A stretch of 64,000 bases of DNA. Source: Hetaerina americana. Taxonomy: Eukaryota > Arthropoda > Insecta > Odonata > Calopterygidae. Under the pieces are notes generated by a model, which saw nothing but the letters and a program-made list of their open reading frames with translations, did not search any database and had not been told where the DNA came from. This document shows positions 31,891-43,510 of this stretch, piece after piece. The number at the start of each line of letters is the position of its first letter. Positions within the stretch are counted from its first letter, which is position 1. The stretch covers positions 2,279,001 to 2,343,000 of the forward strand of contig JAKTNV010000027.1 of assembly GCA_022747635.1 (NCBI GenBank). Reading direction: 5' to 3'. The position numbers were made by a program, and so were the translations under genes.

Positions 31891-32139
31891 GTAGGTGGAA
31901 TAGTAGTCTCACTTGACGACTTTTCCTCTTCTACGTTGATGTTACCCTTCAAGAGTGTGTGGCAGTTAGGTAACACTTACCTACGCCATCATCCAACGGC
32001 AGTCGGTGATTGCTGGTATTCCCTACGCTTTCATATTCCTGAGGCTCGAATCTACGAGCGTGCAATTTTTTGTGGCCACGTATTGTGCGAAGTGTCCCTA
32101 ATGCGACCAGATTCCGGGTACTGTAATAAGAAAACTCTG
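31891..32139. other. spacer before the R1-type LINE
   Basis: May include decayed endonuclease-RT linker sequence of the LINE, but no motif is readable. Confidence 0.3.
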
Positions 32140-34321
32140 TCAGTCTATCTCAGGAGAGCTAACCAACATCATTAATGACTGCATAGTCCTCTCATACTTT
32201 CCGAGCACCCGGAAACTTGGGAAGCTACACGATATTCTAAAGGATAAGCGTGAGAACCCAGCGAACGCCGAAGCGTTTCGACCAACTACTCTCCCCCCAG
32301 AGCTGGGAAAGGTAATGGGGAGACTGATTAATAAGTGAATCATAGAAGAGGGTGGGGAATGCCAGATCTACCACCCCAAGCAATACGGGTTTACTCCAGG
32401 GAGAAGCACAGTTGACGCCATAACTAAACTGCTGAGACTAACTACCAACGATTGCAAATACACCATGGTGGTTTTCATAGATATAAAAGGCGCTTTTGAT
32501 TCCGTCTAGTGGCTATCCGTGATTAAAGAACTAAAATATTTATGGGTCTCAAACAACCTAATAAAATTAGTCAAAAATTATTTTACCAACCGAGTGATAT
32601 AATACTCCAGGAAACACCTCAAGTTCTCTAATGTAACCACTAAGGGGTGCCCACAGGGTTCGGTTCTTGGCCCAACCTTGTGGGACCTATTAACCAATTC
32701 GCTTTTAAGAGAAGAACTCCGGGATAGGTGCGATATTATCGCATATGCGGATGACATCGCAGTAACTATCCCAGGAAACAGCAGAAAAGAGCTGGAAATG
32801 TTGGCGGAAAAAAAACTCTACTTATCCTAGAAACCTGGGCAAATAGTAACAAACTGAAGTTATCCATAGAAAAAAGGCAATACATGACCCTAGGAGCAAA
32901 TATATTAAGCAACCCGGCATGAAAAATCAATGGGAAGCAGCTAAAGAGAACGAAGACCTTTAAATAACTCGGCATACACATAGACGATAAACTTACCTTC
33001 CAACCTCACGTGAACTACACTTGCTCGAAGGTTAAGACTATCTTTGGTGCCATAAGAAGGCTTTGCCGTTGTACATATGGCCTCAAACCGATGGAAAAGA
33101 TTTATGACGGAGTTTTAATACCCATTGTCACTTATGGGTGCGAAATTTGGTCCCACAGAGTCAATCTCGCAAGATTCGAGAGAAAGCTAAAGGAGACACA
33201 GCGCGCCTGCTTGATAGCGATGTGCAACAGCTATTCCACCGTGAGCTGCGACGCACTCTGTATAGTGGCTGCAACTCCACCTTTAAAACACTGAATTTGG
33301 GAAAGAATTGCTCTGAACAAATGGAGGGAAAAATATATATAGAGTATTTAAACCTCTCGTTAGATGCAGAAAATGGAGTAAAAAGATCAAGATTAAAAAG
33401 CTTATTGAGACAGGAAACACAAAGAGAATGGAACGACGAATGGAACAGAGCAGAAAAGGGAAGGAAAACGCACCGTATATTTCCGGACATAGATGACCGG
33501 ATAAAATTAAATATTAAACACTCCTCAGCAAGCACACAAGTGTTAACTGGACATGGTAACTTCAACTTCTACTTACATTTCATAGGGAAATGTTTTACCC
33601 CTCTGTGTCACTGTGGAAAAGAAGACACAGCAGAACATAGAGTGGAGGGCTGTGTATTCTATGAGACAGAGCGACAACTCTTATGGATCAGTATGGAAGA
33701 GAAGCCAACAAGCATTAGAGAAATGATTACATTCTTCCTAAAGAACAACAATTAGCTGCTTGAAAAATTTGCAATGAGAAAACCGGAAAATACTGAACCA
33801 CAACAAGTGAACTAACAGAAAAATATTTTGTGTAAAATGTAGTAATGTGGTCCCCTATTCGTCTATTGAGATATTCTTTTTTCTTAATTGTTTATCATTA
33901 GTTTAACTCCTAACATATATAAGTACCTGTGGATGTTAAAATTGTAGAATAACATGTTTTTTCAATTTGTCTGTTTATTATTTGTGTTGCTTGGATAACT
34001 GAAGTTCCATGTATTAAACCCTAGTGATTGTGATGAACATAATGTCAGGGACTTAATGGTGTTTCACTAACACACTGGTTGACTGAATGTTTCAAGTGTT
34101 TGCGATAACCCATTGTATTAGTGTTTTTGTGATATTGTAGTACACAAATTGACAAAGAGACGGAACATTTTTAAAGACTAACCATAATGTTTGTATCTTA
34201 AAATCTAAAGCATACTGTACTTACTGTACATGTAAAATTCTTTATTAGTTAAATAATGTTCTTGAAATAAGGGGAACTAAGATTCAAAGGAATCCCCAAC
34301 TTACCGTGAAATAAAATAAAA
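32140..34321 (+). pseudogene. R1-clade LINE: reverse transcriptase and C-terminal zinc knuckle, 3' UTR
   Basis: A 5'-truncated non-LTR retrotransposon. RT blocks in order: FRPTTLPPELGKVMGRLIN (about 32276), FIDIKGAFDSV (32472), KGCPQGSVLGPTLWDLL (32642), AYADDIAV with the catalytic YADD at 32744-32755, KTFK.LGIHIDDKLTFQPHV (32955), then ILIVTYG-like and TQRACLIAMCNSYSTVSCDA (33195). After a frameshift near 33290 the last 150 residues follow (RLKSLLRQETQREWNDEWNR, TGHGNFNFYL, and CHCGKEDTAEHRVEGC at 33605-33652), typical of R1/LOA elements. In-frame stops (e.g. 32508, 32964) and frameshifts (e.g. near 32812) make it dead. The 3' UTR ends in an AATAAAATAAAAA tail at 34309-34321. The endonuclease domain is missing. 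Confidence 0.88.
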
Positions 34322-34374
34322 AGTGGAACCAGGAAATCATTGATCAAATGGGTCCAAAATTTAAAAATTTGAGT

Positions 34375-34610
34375 TCACCACCCGTAAAAGAGAATAAAAC
34401 CGCTTGTAAAACCAACAACTTCATGCGAATCTACACCCACAGAGCCTTTTTGACTTACACAGATGCAAATACATGTACTGTCACCTAACATACACATGCG
34501 CTTACGTATATACCTTATGCCCACGTGACGTTTAATCTTGTCTTAAATTGTAAATTGAATGTCTCTAATATTTCTACAGTGACTTGGGTTTCTTAGTGTA
34601 ATGATTTGTG
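34375..34610 (-). mobile_element. CR1/L2-type LINE 3' UTR without tail
   Basis: CACCACCCGTAAAAGAGAAT and the downstream CATG/TGTAT-rich UTR match 21305-21475 and 38670-38900 on the minus strand. The hairpin itself is gone, possibly lost when the R1-type LINE landed next to it. Confidence 0.65.
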
Positions 34611-34935
34611 ATTGAATACTTAAATTACATGTAATTCATTTGTGGGCCTACGATAGGTTTTTTAGGCTCGCTTAAACCCTCATTGCTTGATATTCCTTGG
34701 AATTGCGTACAGCCTTCGAGAACAGGCAGGTTAATCTATTTCCTTTACTTATTCTGAAGGGGTAACAATCACATTCGCGAGGCCAGTCGAACACAGTTCA
34801 ATGAGGGATTATTTAAACTACTTTCCTCCGGTTGAAAATACTAGAAGACAAAAAATTCAGTTATTTGTCGAAAATACTACCCATCGAAAACTATAAAATG
34901 TCTTAGCGTAGGAAAAGATCAACGGTTTAAACGGC

Positions 34936-35000
<65 letters not shown>

Positions 35001-35813
35001 CATTAATTATTAGTGTTAACATAGGTTTGTTTCAATTTATGAAAGTAACTCGTTACATCGATAAAGTTTTTCATATGTCCGTTTCAATCTTTCAATCGCA
35101 GGTTTCAATTTATTCTGTGGGTTCCTGAGTATGGCTTAAAAAAATTCTCAATTTGTCCAATTTACTCAATAGGATGTGAAAATGATTCCGCTCTGTCGAG
35201 AAATCCGCGTGGAACTGATTTTTAAAAATTTAAGTCTGTGGAGTCCATCCAGATGGTTGTTAAAATTTTAACTTTAATTTAAATTTCGGGAACGTTTCAC
35301 GCTACACCTGTCAAAGCATTTGCAAATATATTCGATGTGTGATGTTGTGCATCGCCCTGTCGAATACGTGACTTGCGATTTCTCGCCGTGCATCCGCGTG
35401 GAATCTTCACGAATATGATATTGTGGTCTCGTACGCCCTGCGGCAGGGAGGTGTTTTAAACAAACATACCCATTTAATTCCATGTTTAAAAATAAAATAT
35501 ATTTTAGTTTTCTATTGAAATTAGCGTCAATTTTCACCTTCCGGCCAACTGATTCCCAAGGAATTCGCGGTTATACTCAACGCATGGAACAGAAAAGGAA
35601 TTAAAATGAGTTTTTTCTCAGAAAATCTTGTGGTAGATGAAATGCTTAACTAGCTATTGATTTTTGTTCGACCACGTGGTGTAAACTCCACTTCCCGTAC
35701 CATAATAAAATTTTCGTCCTGCAATAGTCCTCCGGGAATTTCAAAACTCTCCATTCTTTTATGTCTGTTTTTAAGTTCAAACTTAACGTGTATGGTTGAC
35801 CCATGAGAGTCCT
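34611..35813. other. unique DNA with a TA microsatellite
   Basis: A perfect (TA)n array lies at 34938-34996. The rest is AT-rich without supported features. Confidence 0.55.
34938..34996. repeat. (TA)n microsatellite
   Basis: About 29 uninterrupted TA units. Confidence 0.95.
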
Positions 35814-36492
35814 GCAGAAGACATTCCGAAAGTAATGCAATTATTAGTTTAAGTAATTTATTGAACAGATTTGCATAAACGTTTAAAATTCTTCTAAGTA
35901 CTGTCCTTTGACCTCTACGCATTTTCTCCAGCGACTCTGCCATGACCGGTACGCGCCCTGGAAGGCGTCTCCGGGGACCTCTCGCAAGGTCTTCGCCACG
36001 GCTGATTGGATCTCTTCTATGGACGATAAACGGATTCCTTCCAGGGCTGCCTTAAGCCAACGGAACAAAAAGAATTCTGCTGGGGCAATGTCAGGACTAA
36101 AGGGGGGTTGGTGCAGCGTTGGCACCTGGTGTTTGGCCAGAAACTCGCGGACTCGTAGCGCGTTGTGGCAAGACGCGTTGTCGTGATGGAGTTGCCAGGT
36201 AGCGGATATGTCTTTTCTCATCCTGATGACCCCTAGTCTCCTCAAGAGACTTTTTCAGTTTAGCAAAAAACTAGGCAATCGCGAAACTTGCTCAATCGTC
36301 GATTCCATTTTTTTCGTGATGCAGTCGGCGCGCAGAGTTTCACAGTAAATGACGTCCTGCATTTTCCACAGCTTGAAGAGCACTGAGACTGGTTTTGCGA
36401 CAAAGCTTAGCGCCCCCCCCCCCACCTACTCACTCCGACCAATAGGAGCGGCGCGGGCAATTCAATTTTATTACTTTTGGAACGCACCCTAT
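35814..36492 (-). mobile_element. mariner with C-terminal catalytic half
   Basis: The right TIR (TTACTTTTGGAACGCACCCT, 36471-36490) is paired with a diverged left TIR (CATTCCGAAAGTAATG, 35822). The minus strand starts MESTIEQV (36308), then after a deletion and a stop runs 120 codons (36245-35886): HHDNASCHNALRVREFLAKH (second Asp in HDN), PPFSPDIAPAEFFLFRWLKA (third Asp), and GAYRSWQSRWRKCVEVKGQY. The HTH and first Asp are deleted. The remaining half is one of the best preserved transposase segments here. Confidence 0.87.
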
Positions 36493-36569
36493 AGTTTAAA
36501 ATGCGGCCCTTCGAGGGGAGTGAGTACATTTTGTGCGTGCGTTGGCAGATGTAAACAAATAGTCGAACA

Positions 36570-36780
36570 CTCGTGTGGGCGGAAGAGGGGAAGGAGCCCG
36601 CTTTCCCTCCCCTTACCCTCTGTACTCCCCTTCCTCCCCCCCCACACTACTCTCCTCCCTCCCCCCCACCCCCCACCCCACGCGCGTCGTCTCGCCCTCC
36701 GATCATGAGTACTGCTCTTGCCTCCATCACTGCTATGCCATATGGACTGTGTGTAGACCCCCCCTCACCTGCGTAGTGCG
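36570..36780. other. C-rich patch
   Basis: Runs of C and CCT on the plus strand (36600-36690). The nearby mariner 5' region also has an 11-base C run (36413-36423). Confidence 0.45.
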
Positions 36781-37404
36781 TTACGGAGAGTAGATCAGTA
36801 ATACGAGTGTGTGTGTGTGTGGAAGGATAATTAACTCCTCGCCCGTCGTCCATGCGCTCAGCAGAAGTCATGCTTTCACGCTCACTTATGGATTGAATTT
36901 CTTCCGACGCGTCCTCGACCTTGAAAATAAAAACATCCACACGAGTGGGATCAAATAGAAAGTGCGCTCCGCCTTAAATGAGTGTTTACTTTCTAATTTC
37001 GCGTTTGGGCAAATTAAGGAGCTATTGCTGTGTGAAGAGGAAGAGAAAGCCTCCTTAACGAAATGCCGCTGATATACGGCAGTGCTCGGCTTGGCAATAA
37101 TCACGGGCGATTGCGGACGATTCGAGGAGTGAGGGGGAACCGGACGGCGACCGATCTTCATACGTACACGCGAGCGTGGAAGGGCCGCCGCACTCTGGGA
37201 GGAGGGTGTCGTTAGGGCACTCGGAACCGCCCGCGGCGGGACACCCCAAGTGGGGATCGGGGCACCACCGGATACTCTTCAGGATTCAAATCACCACACC
37301 AACCCGATCCCCTTTCTATTCATGTCGAAATTCTGGATAACAATATGAGTTGATGAGTTGCCATGGGGGTGTATTTGTATTGGTGGAAGGGACAACAGGT
37401 GGGG
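36781..37404. other. unique, moderately GC-rich DNA
   Basis: A short GT run lies at about 36808-36820. No gene is supported. Confidence 0.4.
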
Positions 37405-38070
37405 AACTGTCATGGGAAAGTTAGAGAGAGGTGTTATTTCGCTCTAGTTAGGCCTCATTTGGAATATACCGTTAGTATTTGGGATCCTTGGGAGAAAATA
37501 TAGTAAAAAAATAGATCCAGAGATAATCCGCCCTATTCGTCAAAATTGTTACGATAAGAAGTGTGTGACAGGCCTTCTAGGGGCTGGGGGCCACTTCAGA
37601 TGCGAAGAGAACAAGCGAGATTTAGAATTTCACAGTGACGCCAAAGGAATTATTATGTCCGCATACTATTTGGGTAGATGAGAACATAAAGGTAAAATAT
37701 GGGAGATGGATTCCAGTACAGATAGATACAAATACTCATTCTTTCCCCAAACAATCAGAAATCATAATGGTCAGAAACCAAAGTCATTTTAGAAATATTA
37801 AATAAATTCGATTTACAAGTAAGGACAAGATTAAACGGTGCCTTAGACATAATTTCTATTCGTAGGTGCATGTGTAAGTAAGTTGATAGTATATGTATTT
37901 ACATGCGTGTACGTTATAAAGGTTATTCCATGAATATATACGCCCCTTGAGGATGTAGATTTGCATGAATTTGTTTGGTTTTGCATGTGGCTTTATTCTC
38001 TTTTACGGGTGGTGACCTAACACCCCCTGCCACACGCTCTTGCGGCGCCTTACGGGGCATTATATAGATT
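37405..38070 (+). mobile_element. CR1/L2-type LINE 3' end with full tail
   Basis: Parallel to 13300-13952: thumb box (LVRPHLEYTVSIWDPWEK, 37443-37500), GWGPLQMRREQARF-like, YYLGR..HKGKIWEMDSSTD and YKYSFFPQTIRNHNGQ, stop, 3' UTR (including ATTTGCATGAATTTGTTTGG), hairpin 38015-38058 and TATAGATT. Frame breaks and internal small deletions are frequent. Confidence 0.83.
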
Positions 38071-38494
38071 AATTGAATGGTGCAGAACTTGTAATTGCGA
38101 CTACACAAACTTTGGTTTTCGAATTCTCTCAATCCCTTGTTTTGAAAACGATTGCGGGACCTCGAAGCAATGTGGCGACAAGAGAGCAAAGAAGGGAATG
38201 AAGGCTAAAATTGCGTTCGAAAAAAGAGGATTTATCGGAATGGGAAGAATTCTAAGGCATGACAGATCGTAAATGTTAATTGTTCGCGTGCAGTGCTGCG
38301 GTTCATGCCAGAGCGACGCGAGCATGAAATAGAAACCAGCGGAGGCATTTCAAAACATTTGAAATGTGAACAGTGAGAATGATGACTGGAAAGGACTTTG
38401 GAAACATTGGTTGATGAGGGAAGGATAATAAAAACGCCATTAACGAGAGGAAAGCTAGTTGAATAGTGGGAATCGGACGAGGTGAATATTTATA
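38071..38494. other. unique DNA
   Basis: No feature is supported. Overlapping minus-strand frames run on from the LINE. Confidence 0.4.
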
Positions 38495-38616
38495 TTTTGC
38501 TGACTTCCCACCCCTAGGACCAGGGTTCGAATTCTAGGGGTGGCAGAAAACTTTCAGTGGCAACCCGATTCCTACTTGGGGTTCTTGTGGAGAGAGTGGA
38601 CTTACACATTTACATC
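38495..38616 (+). mobile_element. SINE family 2, left part (split by a LINE)
   Basis: tRNA-like head with B box GGGTTCGAATTCT (38525) and body up to GGAGAGAGTGGACTTA. It continues after the LINE at 39246. Confidence 0.75.
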
Positions 38617-39245
38617 TACATAATACATCGCAAGAGCGTGTGGCGGGAAGTGCTAGGTCACCATCCGTAAAAGAGGAAAACGTGAAATGCAAAAGCAATT
38701 AACTCGTGCAAATCTACACTCACAAAGGCGTATATATATACACATACAAAAACCTTTAAAACCTACGCACCTGTAAATGCAAATACTATCAACTAACACA
38801 CACATGCACCCACGAATATCCCTTTCGCGTACGCACGTTTAATCTTCTCCTGACCTGTAAATTATGATTCTTTAATATTTCTACATACAGTGACTTCGGT
38901 TTCTTACTATTATTATCCCTGGTTGTCCGGGGAAAGAAGGAGTATCTGTATCTATCTTTACTGGAATCTATCTCTCTCACCATATTATTTTGGTATGATC
39001 CAACTAAAAATTGTGGGGTCATGAAAATGCCTTTAGTATCATTGTTAAACTCGTTTGTTCTGAACCGCTCTAAAAGTCTCAGTCTCGCTTGTTCTCTTCA
39101 CATCTCCAGTGGCTCCCAGCCTAATTCCTCTAAAAGTCCTATCACACTCGTCTTCTTCTGGTAAAACGTTTTGGCGAACCTGGGAGATTTTCTCTATATT
39201 TCATCTAATTCTTTTGGCCACACTTTCTCTCAAGGATTGCAAGTA
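38617..39245 (-). mobile_element. CR1/L2-type LINE inserted in a SINE
   Basis: Minus-strand reading: thumb box near 39230-39190, LGWEPLEMRREQARLRLLER-like codons at 39120-39060, DRYRYSFFPRTTRDNN (38960-38910), 3' UTR, a shortened tail hairpin (38632-38660) and ACATCTAC end. The SINE body resumes directly on its far side. Confidence 0.8.
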
Positions 39246-39350
39246 CTTTAAGTGGAGTACTCTGTCTGTCAGATGGGATGTTATACAGTTTGACCCCTTG
39301 GCGCCATTCTTTATTGAGAGAAGGCTTAGTGATGTCGCTGGGTTGAAATC
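39246..39350 (+). mobile_element. SINE family 2, right part
   Basis: AGTGGAGTACTCTGTCTGTC and TTTGACCCCTTGGCGCC align with the middle of the full SINE copies. The 3' end is lost. Confidence 0.65.
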
Positions 39351-40064
39351 CATCCTTCCTACATTCCCTTAAGAGTCTACCTTTAGCACGTCGCCAACTT
39401 ATCCCAAGTGGAGCCAAGGGCGTCAGCTGCCAGTCTCGTCGGAACGATGGGACATATTTTGCGGAGGAAATACCATCTCACATTTTCAAGCAGTCAAAAG
39501 ACGGAAAGAACATTAAGAGAAAGTTTTGCAATTTCGATGGCCCGAGAAGGAAAGCGACGCAAATGAATTAGAAATAAATATGTGAGGAGAGATCTCGGGA
39601 AGAATCGCTTTCGTTGAGACAGTCTTAAATTCGATTTCACCTGTGATTTATGACTATTCCTCATTGGGGTATTTCTTCACCCCTGTAATGCAACTCATGA
39701 ATTTCCCTAGCTCAATATCGCCAATCGGAGCCATTTGATTGTTCTCGTTAGTTTTGACCAACAGGATTTCAATGCCATTTTCTCCACGTTCTCTAAAATA
39801 TCAGAGCACCTTCTGTATTGAAGGGAACATTGTTTTTCCTGCATTTATGTAGTCTAGAATGTGGCCTTAATTTTATGTTAATCCCTATCTTTATAATCCC
39901 CTTCACTAATATCTCGTCTCCCATTCGTAGATTAGTATTTAAACATAAGTACCATAGTGCAATAGTAATTTTCAGTGTTTCAAGGGTAATTTTCATATTT
40001 TAAGTGATTAACATTCCTCATAAGGGAGTATTTGAAAGTTATACCTGATTTTGAGCTTCGATTC
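39351..40064. other. unique DNA
   Basis: No recognisable feature. Confidence 0.4.
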
Positions 40065-40135
40065 CTTATGTGAAATAATAACACCCTGCCATACACCTTA
40101 TAACGGGGAGGCTTTCTGGGTGACATGTAGACGTT
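40065..40135 (+). mobile_element. LINE tail, decayed
   Basis: ACACCCTGCCATACACCTTA and a GTAGACG end. Confidence 0.5.
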
Positions 40136-40233
40136 TCCTACCTCGCAGGGTTTTCTATAATTCCTGAATCCCACTCAATGTCTCTTTCAATCCTTTCGTG
40201 TGTTTCTGTTGTATATGTACCGAGATTTCAAAT

Positions 40234-40400
40234 CCACACGTTGCCCTGCAAAGCCACCGCCAGGGCGTGTGCACCTGCCATGCTCACAAAAATATTAGTT
40301 CACCCGTATATGCATTCGAATACATATTTTCTCGTATACAAAATCAATTTACACACACACACACATAAGCCTGTATCCATCGTGCAATAATTAGCATGCT
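40234..40400 (-). mobile_element. LINE tail and 3' UTR fragment
   Basis: The hairpin (40245-40275) lies next to a CACACA-rich UTR. It is shortened inside the usual CACCACCC segment. Confidence 0.55.
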
Positions 40401-40480
40401 TATATCAATAAAATTTTGGCCCAACATTAAATTATTCGGGTGCTTGGGCTCTAGATGTAAAACCCAAGATATCGGTCTAT

Positions 40481-40545
40481 ATAAATCTACATAATACCCC
40501 ACAAGCCGCCACAAGGGTTTGTGGCGTGGGGTAGGGTTTCATTTT
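40481..40545 (-). mobile_element. LINE tail, very short insertion
   Basis: AAATCTACATAATACCCCAC and hairpin. The outer stem is CCCCACAA/TTTGTGGCGTGGGG, still pairable. Confidence 0.65.
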
Positions 40546-41114
40546 GTTATAATTTCGCATCGTGCGAGTGAATAATTTAGTGTCCAAGGTAGTTTATATT
40601 AGTTGAGCATGACAGGATATGCTTGATAGCTCTTTAATTCGTAACTTACAATTAAATATTTGATTAAAAAATTAATTAGCTTCTCCAATTTTGTGGTTTA
40701 CATGAAATTTGACGCCCGGCATTTGCTCGATGAGTGATACCAAACTGACAAATACCAATTCCTTTCGCATACTCAGCCATTGATATGCTTCTCTAAAGCC
40801 TCCACTTCCTTAGAACCTTCATCTCTTAAACGTCGCCATCCTCCCTACTCCCAAAACCGTGAGAAAGTAAGGAATAATATCTTAACCCCATTGTATCATT
40901 TGAACCTTTTTAAATTCATCGAGGACGAAAGGCAAATGACTTCATCATCACTTCCTCTGTCACTGCGAAATCCTAATTTCGTATCACCGGAATCCAAAAT
41001 GCTGACGTTAATCGGTCAATATTTCCATCCTACTGAAAACTTAATAAGGGGGGAACTTAAATTTTTCTGCATAGATATCTGCAGAAGAAATTTCATTTGA
41101 CCTGCCTAATACGT
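40546..41114. other. unique DNA
   Basis: A 106-codon plus-strand frame (40780-41100) ends at the next fold-back element. It has no domain and no splice support. Confidence 0.35.
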
Positions 41115-41126
41115 ACGAGAACTCAA

Positions 41127-41247
41127 ACATAACAGTTTCAGGTTTAACTATGTGGAATTCCTTCATTATGAGGGTAAAAAAGAAACTTCCTTCGCTTCCA
41201 CAATAAAGTTTATTGTGGAAGAGTAAAGTTTCTTTTTTACCCTCATA
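41127..41247 (+). mobile_element. fold-back element, copy 4 (short, no ribozyme-like loop)
   Basis: Perfect 12-bp direct repeats ACGAGAACTCAA (41115-41126, 41248-41259). The end module TTTCAGGTTTAACTATGTGG lies at about 41136-41155. Arms 41166-41187 and 41227-41248 pair perfectly (22 bp), with a nested 13-bp pair CTTCCACAATAAA (41195-41207) and its complement (41209-41221) at a one-base loop. Confidence 0.8.
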
Positions 41248-41259
41248 ACGAGAACTCAA

Positions 41260-42189
41260 GTTGGAAACATGGAGAAACAAGAGATGAGGTTGGAAATAAT
41301 TGAAAGACATTGAATTGATTTCGCCAGGGAAGTACGAGATTACATTTTGAGACGAAGACTGAAAATTTCCCCCATCACACTCACCATGGAGAAATTGCCA
41401 AGAAAAAAAAGAAGTCAAAAGCGGAACGCAATCGATTTTCGCGTTCTTTCCGCGACATTGCTGCCGTGACGGGTCCCGTAGATTAGCTGCGAGGCACTCG
41501 GAAGAGTCAGTAGTCCTCCACCATTCCCCTTCTCCTCCCACAACTTGGAACGATTTGCCGTGGGCCTACTTTCGGGGAGGGGGGGGGGGAAGAAGAGATC
41601 GAGAAAAAAGCACAATCGGAAAGCGAAGTAAACAAAAAAAAAGTCGTACGCCGATGACGTTTTCGACAGCTGACGGTTGCAAAGAAGGGGGCGTCCTCGA
41701 TTGCTGGGAGAGAGACGAGATTTAATTGGGGAATGAATGGTTCCTTCGGGTAAGAAGAGGAAAACAGTGGCGAAATATTTTATGCATCGTCGCTGATTAA
41801 ATCTCTCCCCGCGTCAAGGCTCCATGGGTATTGCGCCATATTAGACGTTCTTCTTTTATTTTGGAAAGTGTTGGAACTGATTAAGACACAGCCCTCAAAG
41901 GGTGCGATTGCCTCGCCGTCTCATAAGGACTCCTCTTAATTGGTGGTCGCAGCTTTGTTGCTATGGAATGGGGATGTGCTGTGTCAGGGGACGATGGCTC
42001 GCTCACCGGATATGCCACGACTAGATTATTCATTACGACGTCATCTCTTTGGCCGAGAAGAAGGAATGCCACAAGGACTCCCTGCGCCGATTTCCCGATT
42101 TACGGCTCATTAACTGACAGTAATTTTCAGCGAGAGGGTCATTATGACCCAGCGTCCATGTGGTAGTAGAATTCCTCCCTTTTACTTTT
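41260..42189. other. unique DNA with minor GC-rich parts
   Basis: A G-run lies at 41579-41589. The 166-codon minus-strand frame 41541-41041 runs straight through the fold-back element and is not credible. Confidence 0.4.
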
Positions 42190-42290
42190 TAATTATGCAT
42201 GACCTGTCTTTTTATGGTGGAGGCCTATCTTATAAATGGTTTTGGTTCACTTTTATTCCATTTTTTCGCAAAACAAATAACTAGTTTAAT
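42190..42290 (+). mobile_element. second LINE family, 3' UTR fragment
   Basis: CTTTTTATGGTGGAGGCC and TGGTTTTGGTTCACTTTTAT match 15650-15740. Confidence 0.55.
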
Positions 42291-42389
42291 GAGTGATATT
42301 AACCCTTATTTTGAATAAAGTCTTCCTCCAGCATGTATACAAAGTTGCACGTTATTGGAATTAAATTTATTACTACACTCCAAGGAACA

Positions 42390-42600
42390 CGCGTATGTTA
42401 GTTGATAATATAAGTATTTGTAGGCGTGTAAGTTAAAAAAAAATTTCGCATGATTATCGCATTCGCCTCTGTTGGCGAAGATTTGCATGAATTTGTTGGT
42501 TTTCCGTGTGATTTTATTCCTTTTTACGGGTGGTGACCTAACACGGGGGGGGGGTTACACGCTCCTGCGTCGGCTTTCGGGGTATTATGTACATGTAGAT
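42390..42600 (+). mobile_element. LINE 3' UTR and tail with an odd G run
   Basis: The UTR (ATTTGCATGAATTTGTTGG) and ACGGGTGGTGACCTAACAC are normal, but the expected C run at 42545 is replaced by ten G. The hairpin continues with TTACACGCTCCTGCG and ends GTACATGTAGAT. Confidence 0.7.
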
Positions 42601-42824
42601 CATAATTTTTTGATCGACAACCTTTTCCTGGTATTCAAATCAATCATTCGTCATTATTGTATAGGCATATGCTTGCTTATTAAAGTCCGTTCCTCTGTTA
42701 AACTCACTTTGAAATTGCATATTCGCCGAAGTCGTCATTTCAATTCGTTCGAGAATGTCATCGACATTTGCATCTGGGTCAAACCTGCGAAGAAGTAATC
42801 ATAAACCCTTATCTCGGGTATGTT
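42601..42824. other. spacer, nothing recognised
   Basis: May be a decayed upstream part of the LINE that follows. Confidence 0.3.
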
Positions 42825-43510
42825 TAGTTGCGGTCTTTGATGCAACTTTCCACAATGTTTCCACTATTCAGAGTGAAGCCTCTGTAAATTTAATGATAGG
42901 GGAATCAATGATAAGCCAAGCAGGAAAGTTCTGCTACCTTGAGAGTGTAATTACAAGAGACAATGGGTGCACCTCTACAGTGAAAAGAAGGATAGCTTTG
43001 GCAAAGAGGGCATATGACCATTTTAAAAATTCTTTTAGGAAACAAACGCATGAAATTGGAAATTAGGAAATCCTTTACAAAACGTTACAACGGAGTACAA
43101 TATTATATGGATATGAAACTTGGGTCATAGGGAAAGAGGGAAAAGGTTCGGCTGGGAACATTGGAATTGTGGATTTGGAGAATAATGACAAGAACAAGAT
43201 GGATGGACAGAAAAGCAGAACAGAAGTATTGAGAGTAATTTAAAAAGGGAAGGAATTAAATGAAAGAGATGGAGAAAAGGAAATTTAAATTTTTTTAGCA
43301 TGTTGACAGACATAGCAACTTCCTGAAAAATATAATGGATGGGAAAATAATGGGAAAAAAGGAAAGGGATTTGCAGATGTAATGAAAAGTACTCTGAAAG
43401 TAACGACCAGCAATGAACTGAAAAGAACGGCAATGGAGAGAGAGAGAGATATGCCAATGGCTGCAAACAAGAAGGCTCCGCCTTTAGAACACGACGATGA
43501 TGATATTACT
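42825..43510 (+). pseudogene. LINE reverse transcriptase C-terminal part
   Basis: Plus-strand codons give FCYLESVITRDNGCTSTVKR and RIALAKRAYDHFKNSFRKQ, then (after a stop) LYKTLQRSTILYGYETWVI, WIWRIMTRTRWMDR-like codons and a long K/R-rich end finishing near KAPPLEHDDDD. This is the YLGS.IT.D...EV.RRI..A...F...LYG.ETW pattern of insect endonuclease-RT LINEs (the type often misannotated as craniofacial development protein 2-like). Several stops and frameshifts. A (GAT)n-like end at 43492-43505 may mark the 3' terminus. Confidence 0.7.

Noticed and set aside
31366..31912. Frames of 120-165 codons around the G-run
   Set aside because: Same compositional cause; proline/glycine/arginine-rich nonsense in all frames.
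39109..39372. 87-codon plus-strand frame
   Set aside because: It overlaps a minus-strand LINE and a SINE fragment; an antisense by-product.
41041..41541. 166-codon minus-strand frame
   Set aside because: It runs through the fold-back insertion and its target duplication, so it did not exist before that insertion.
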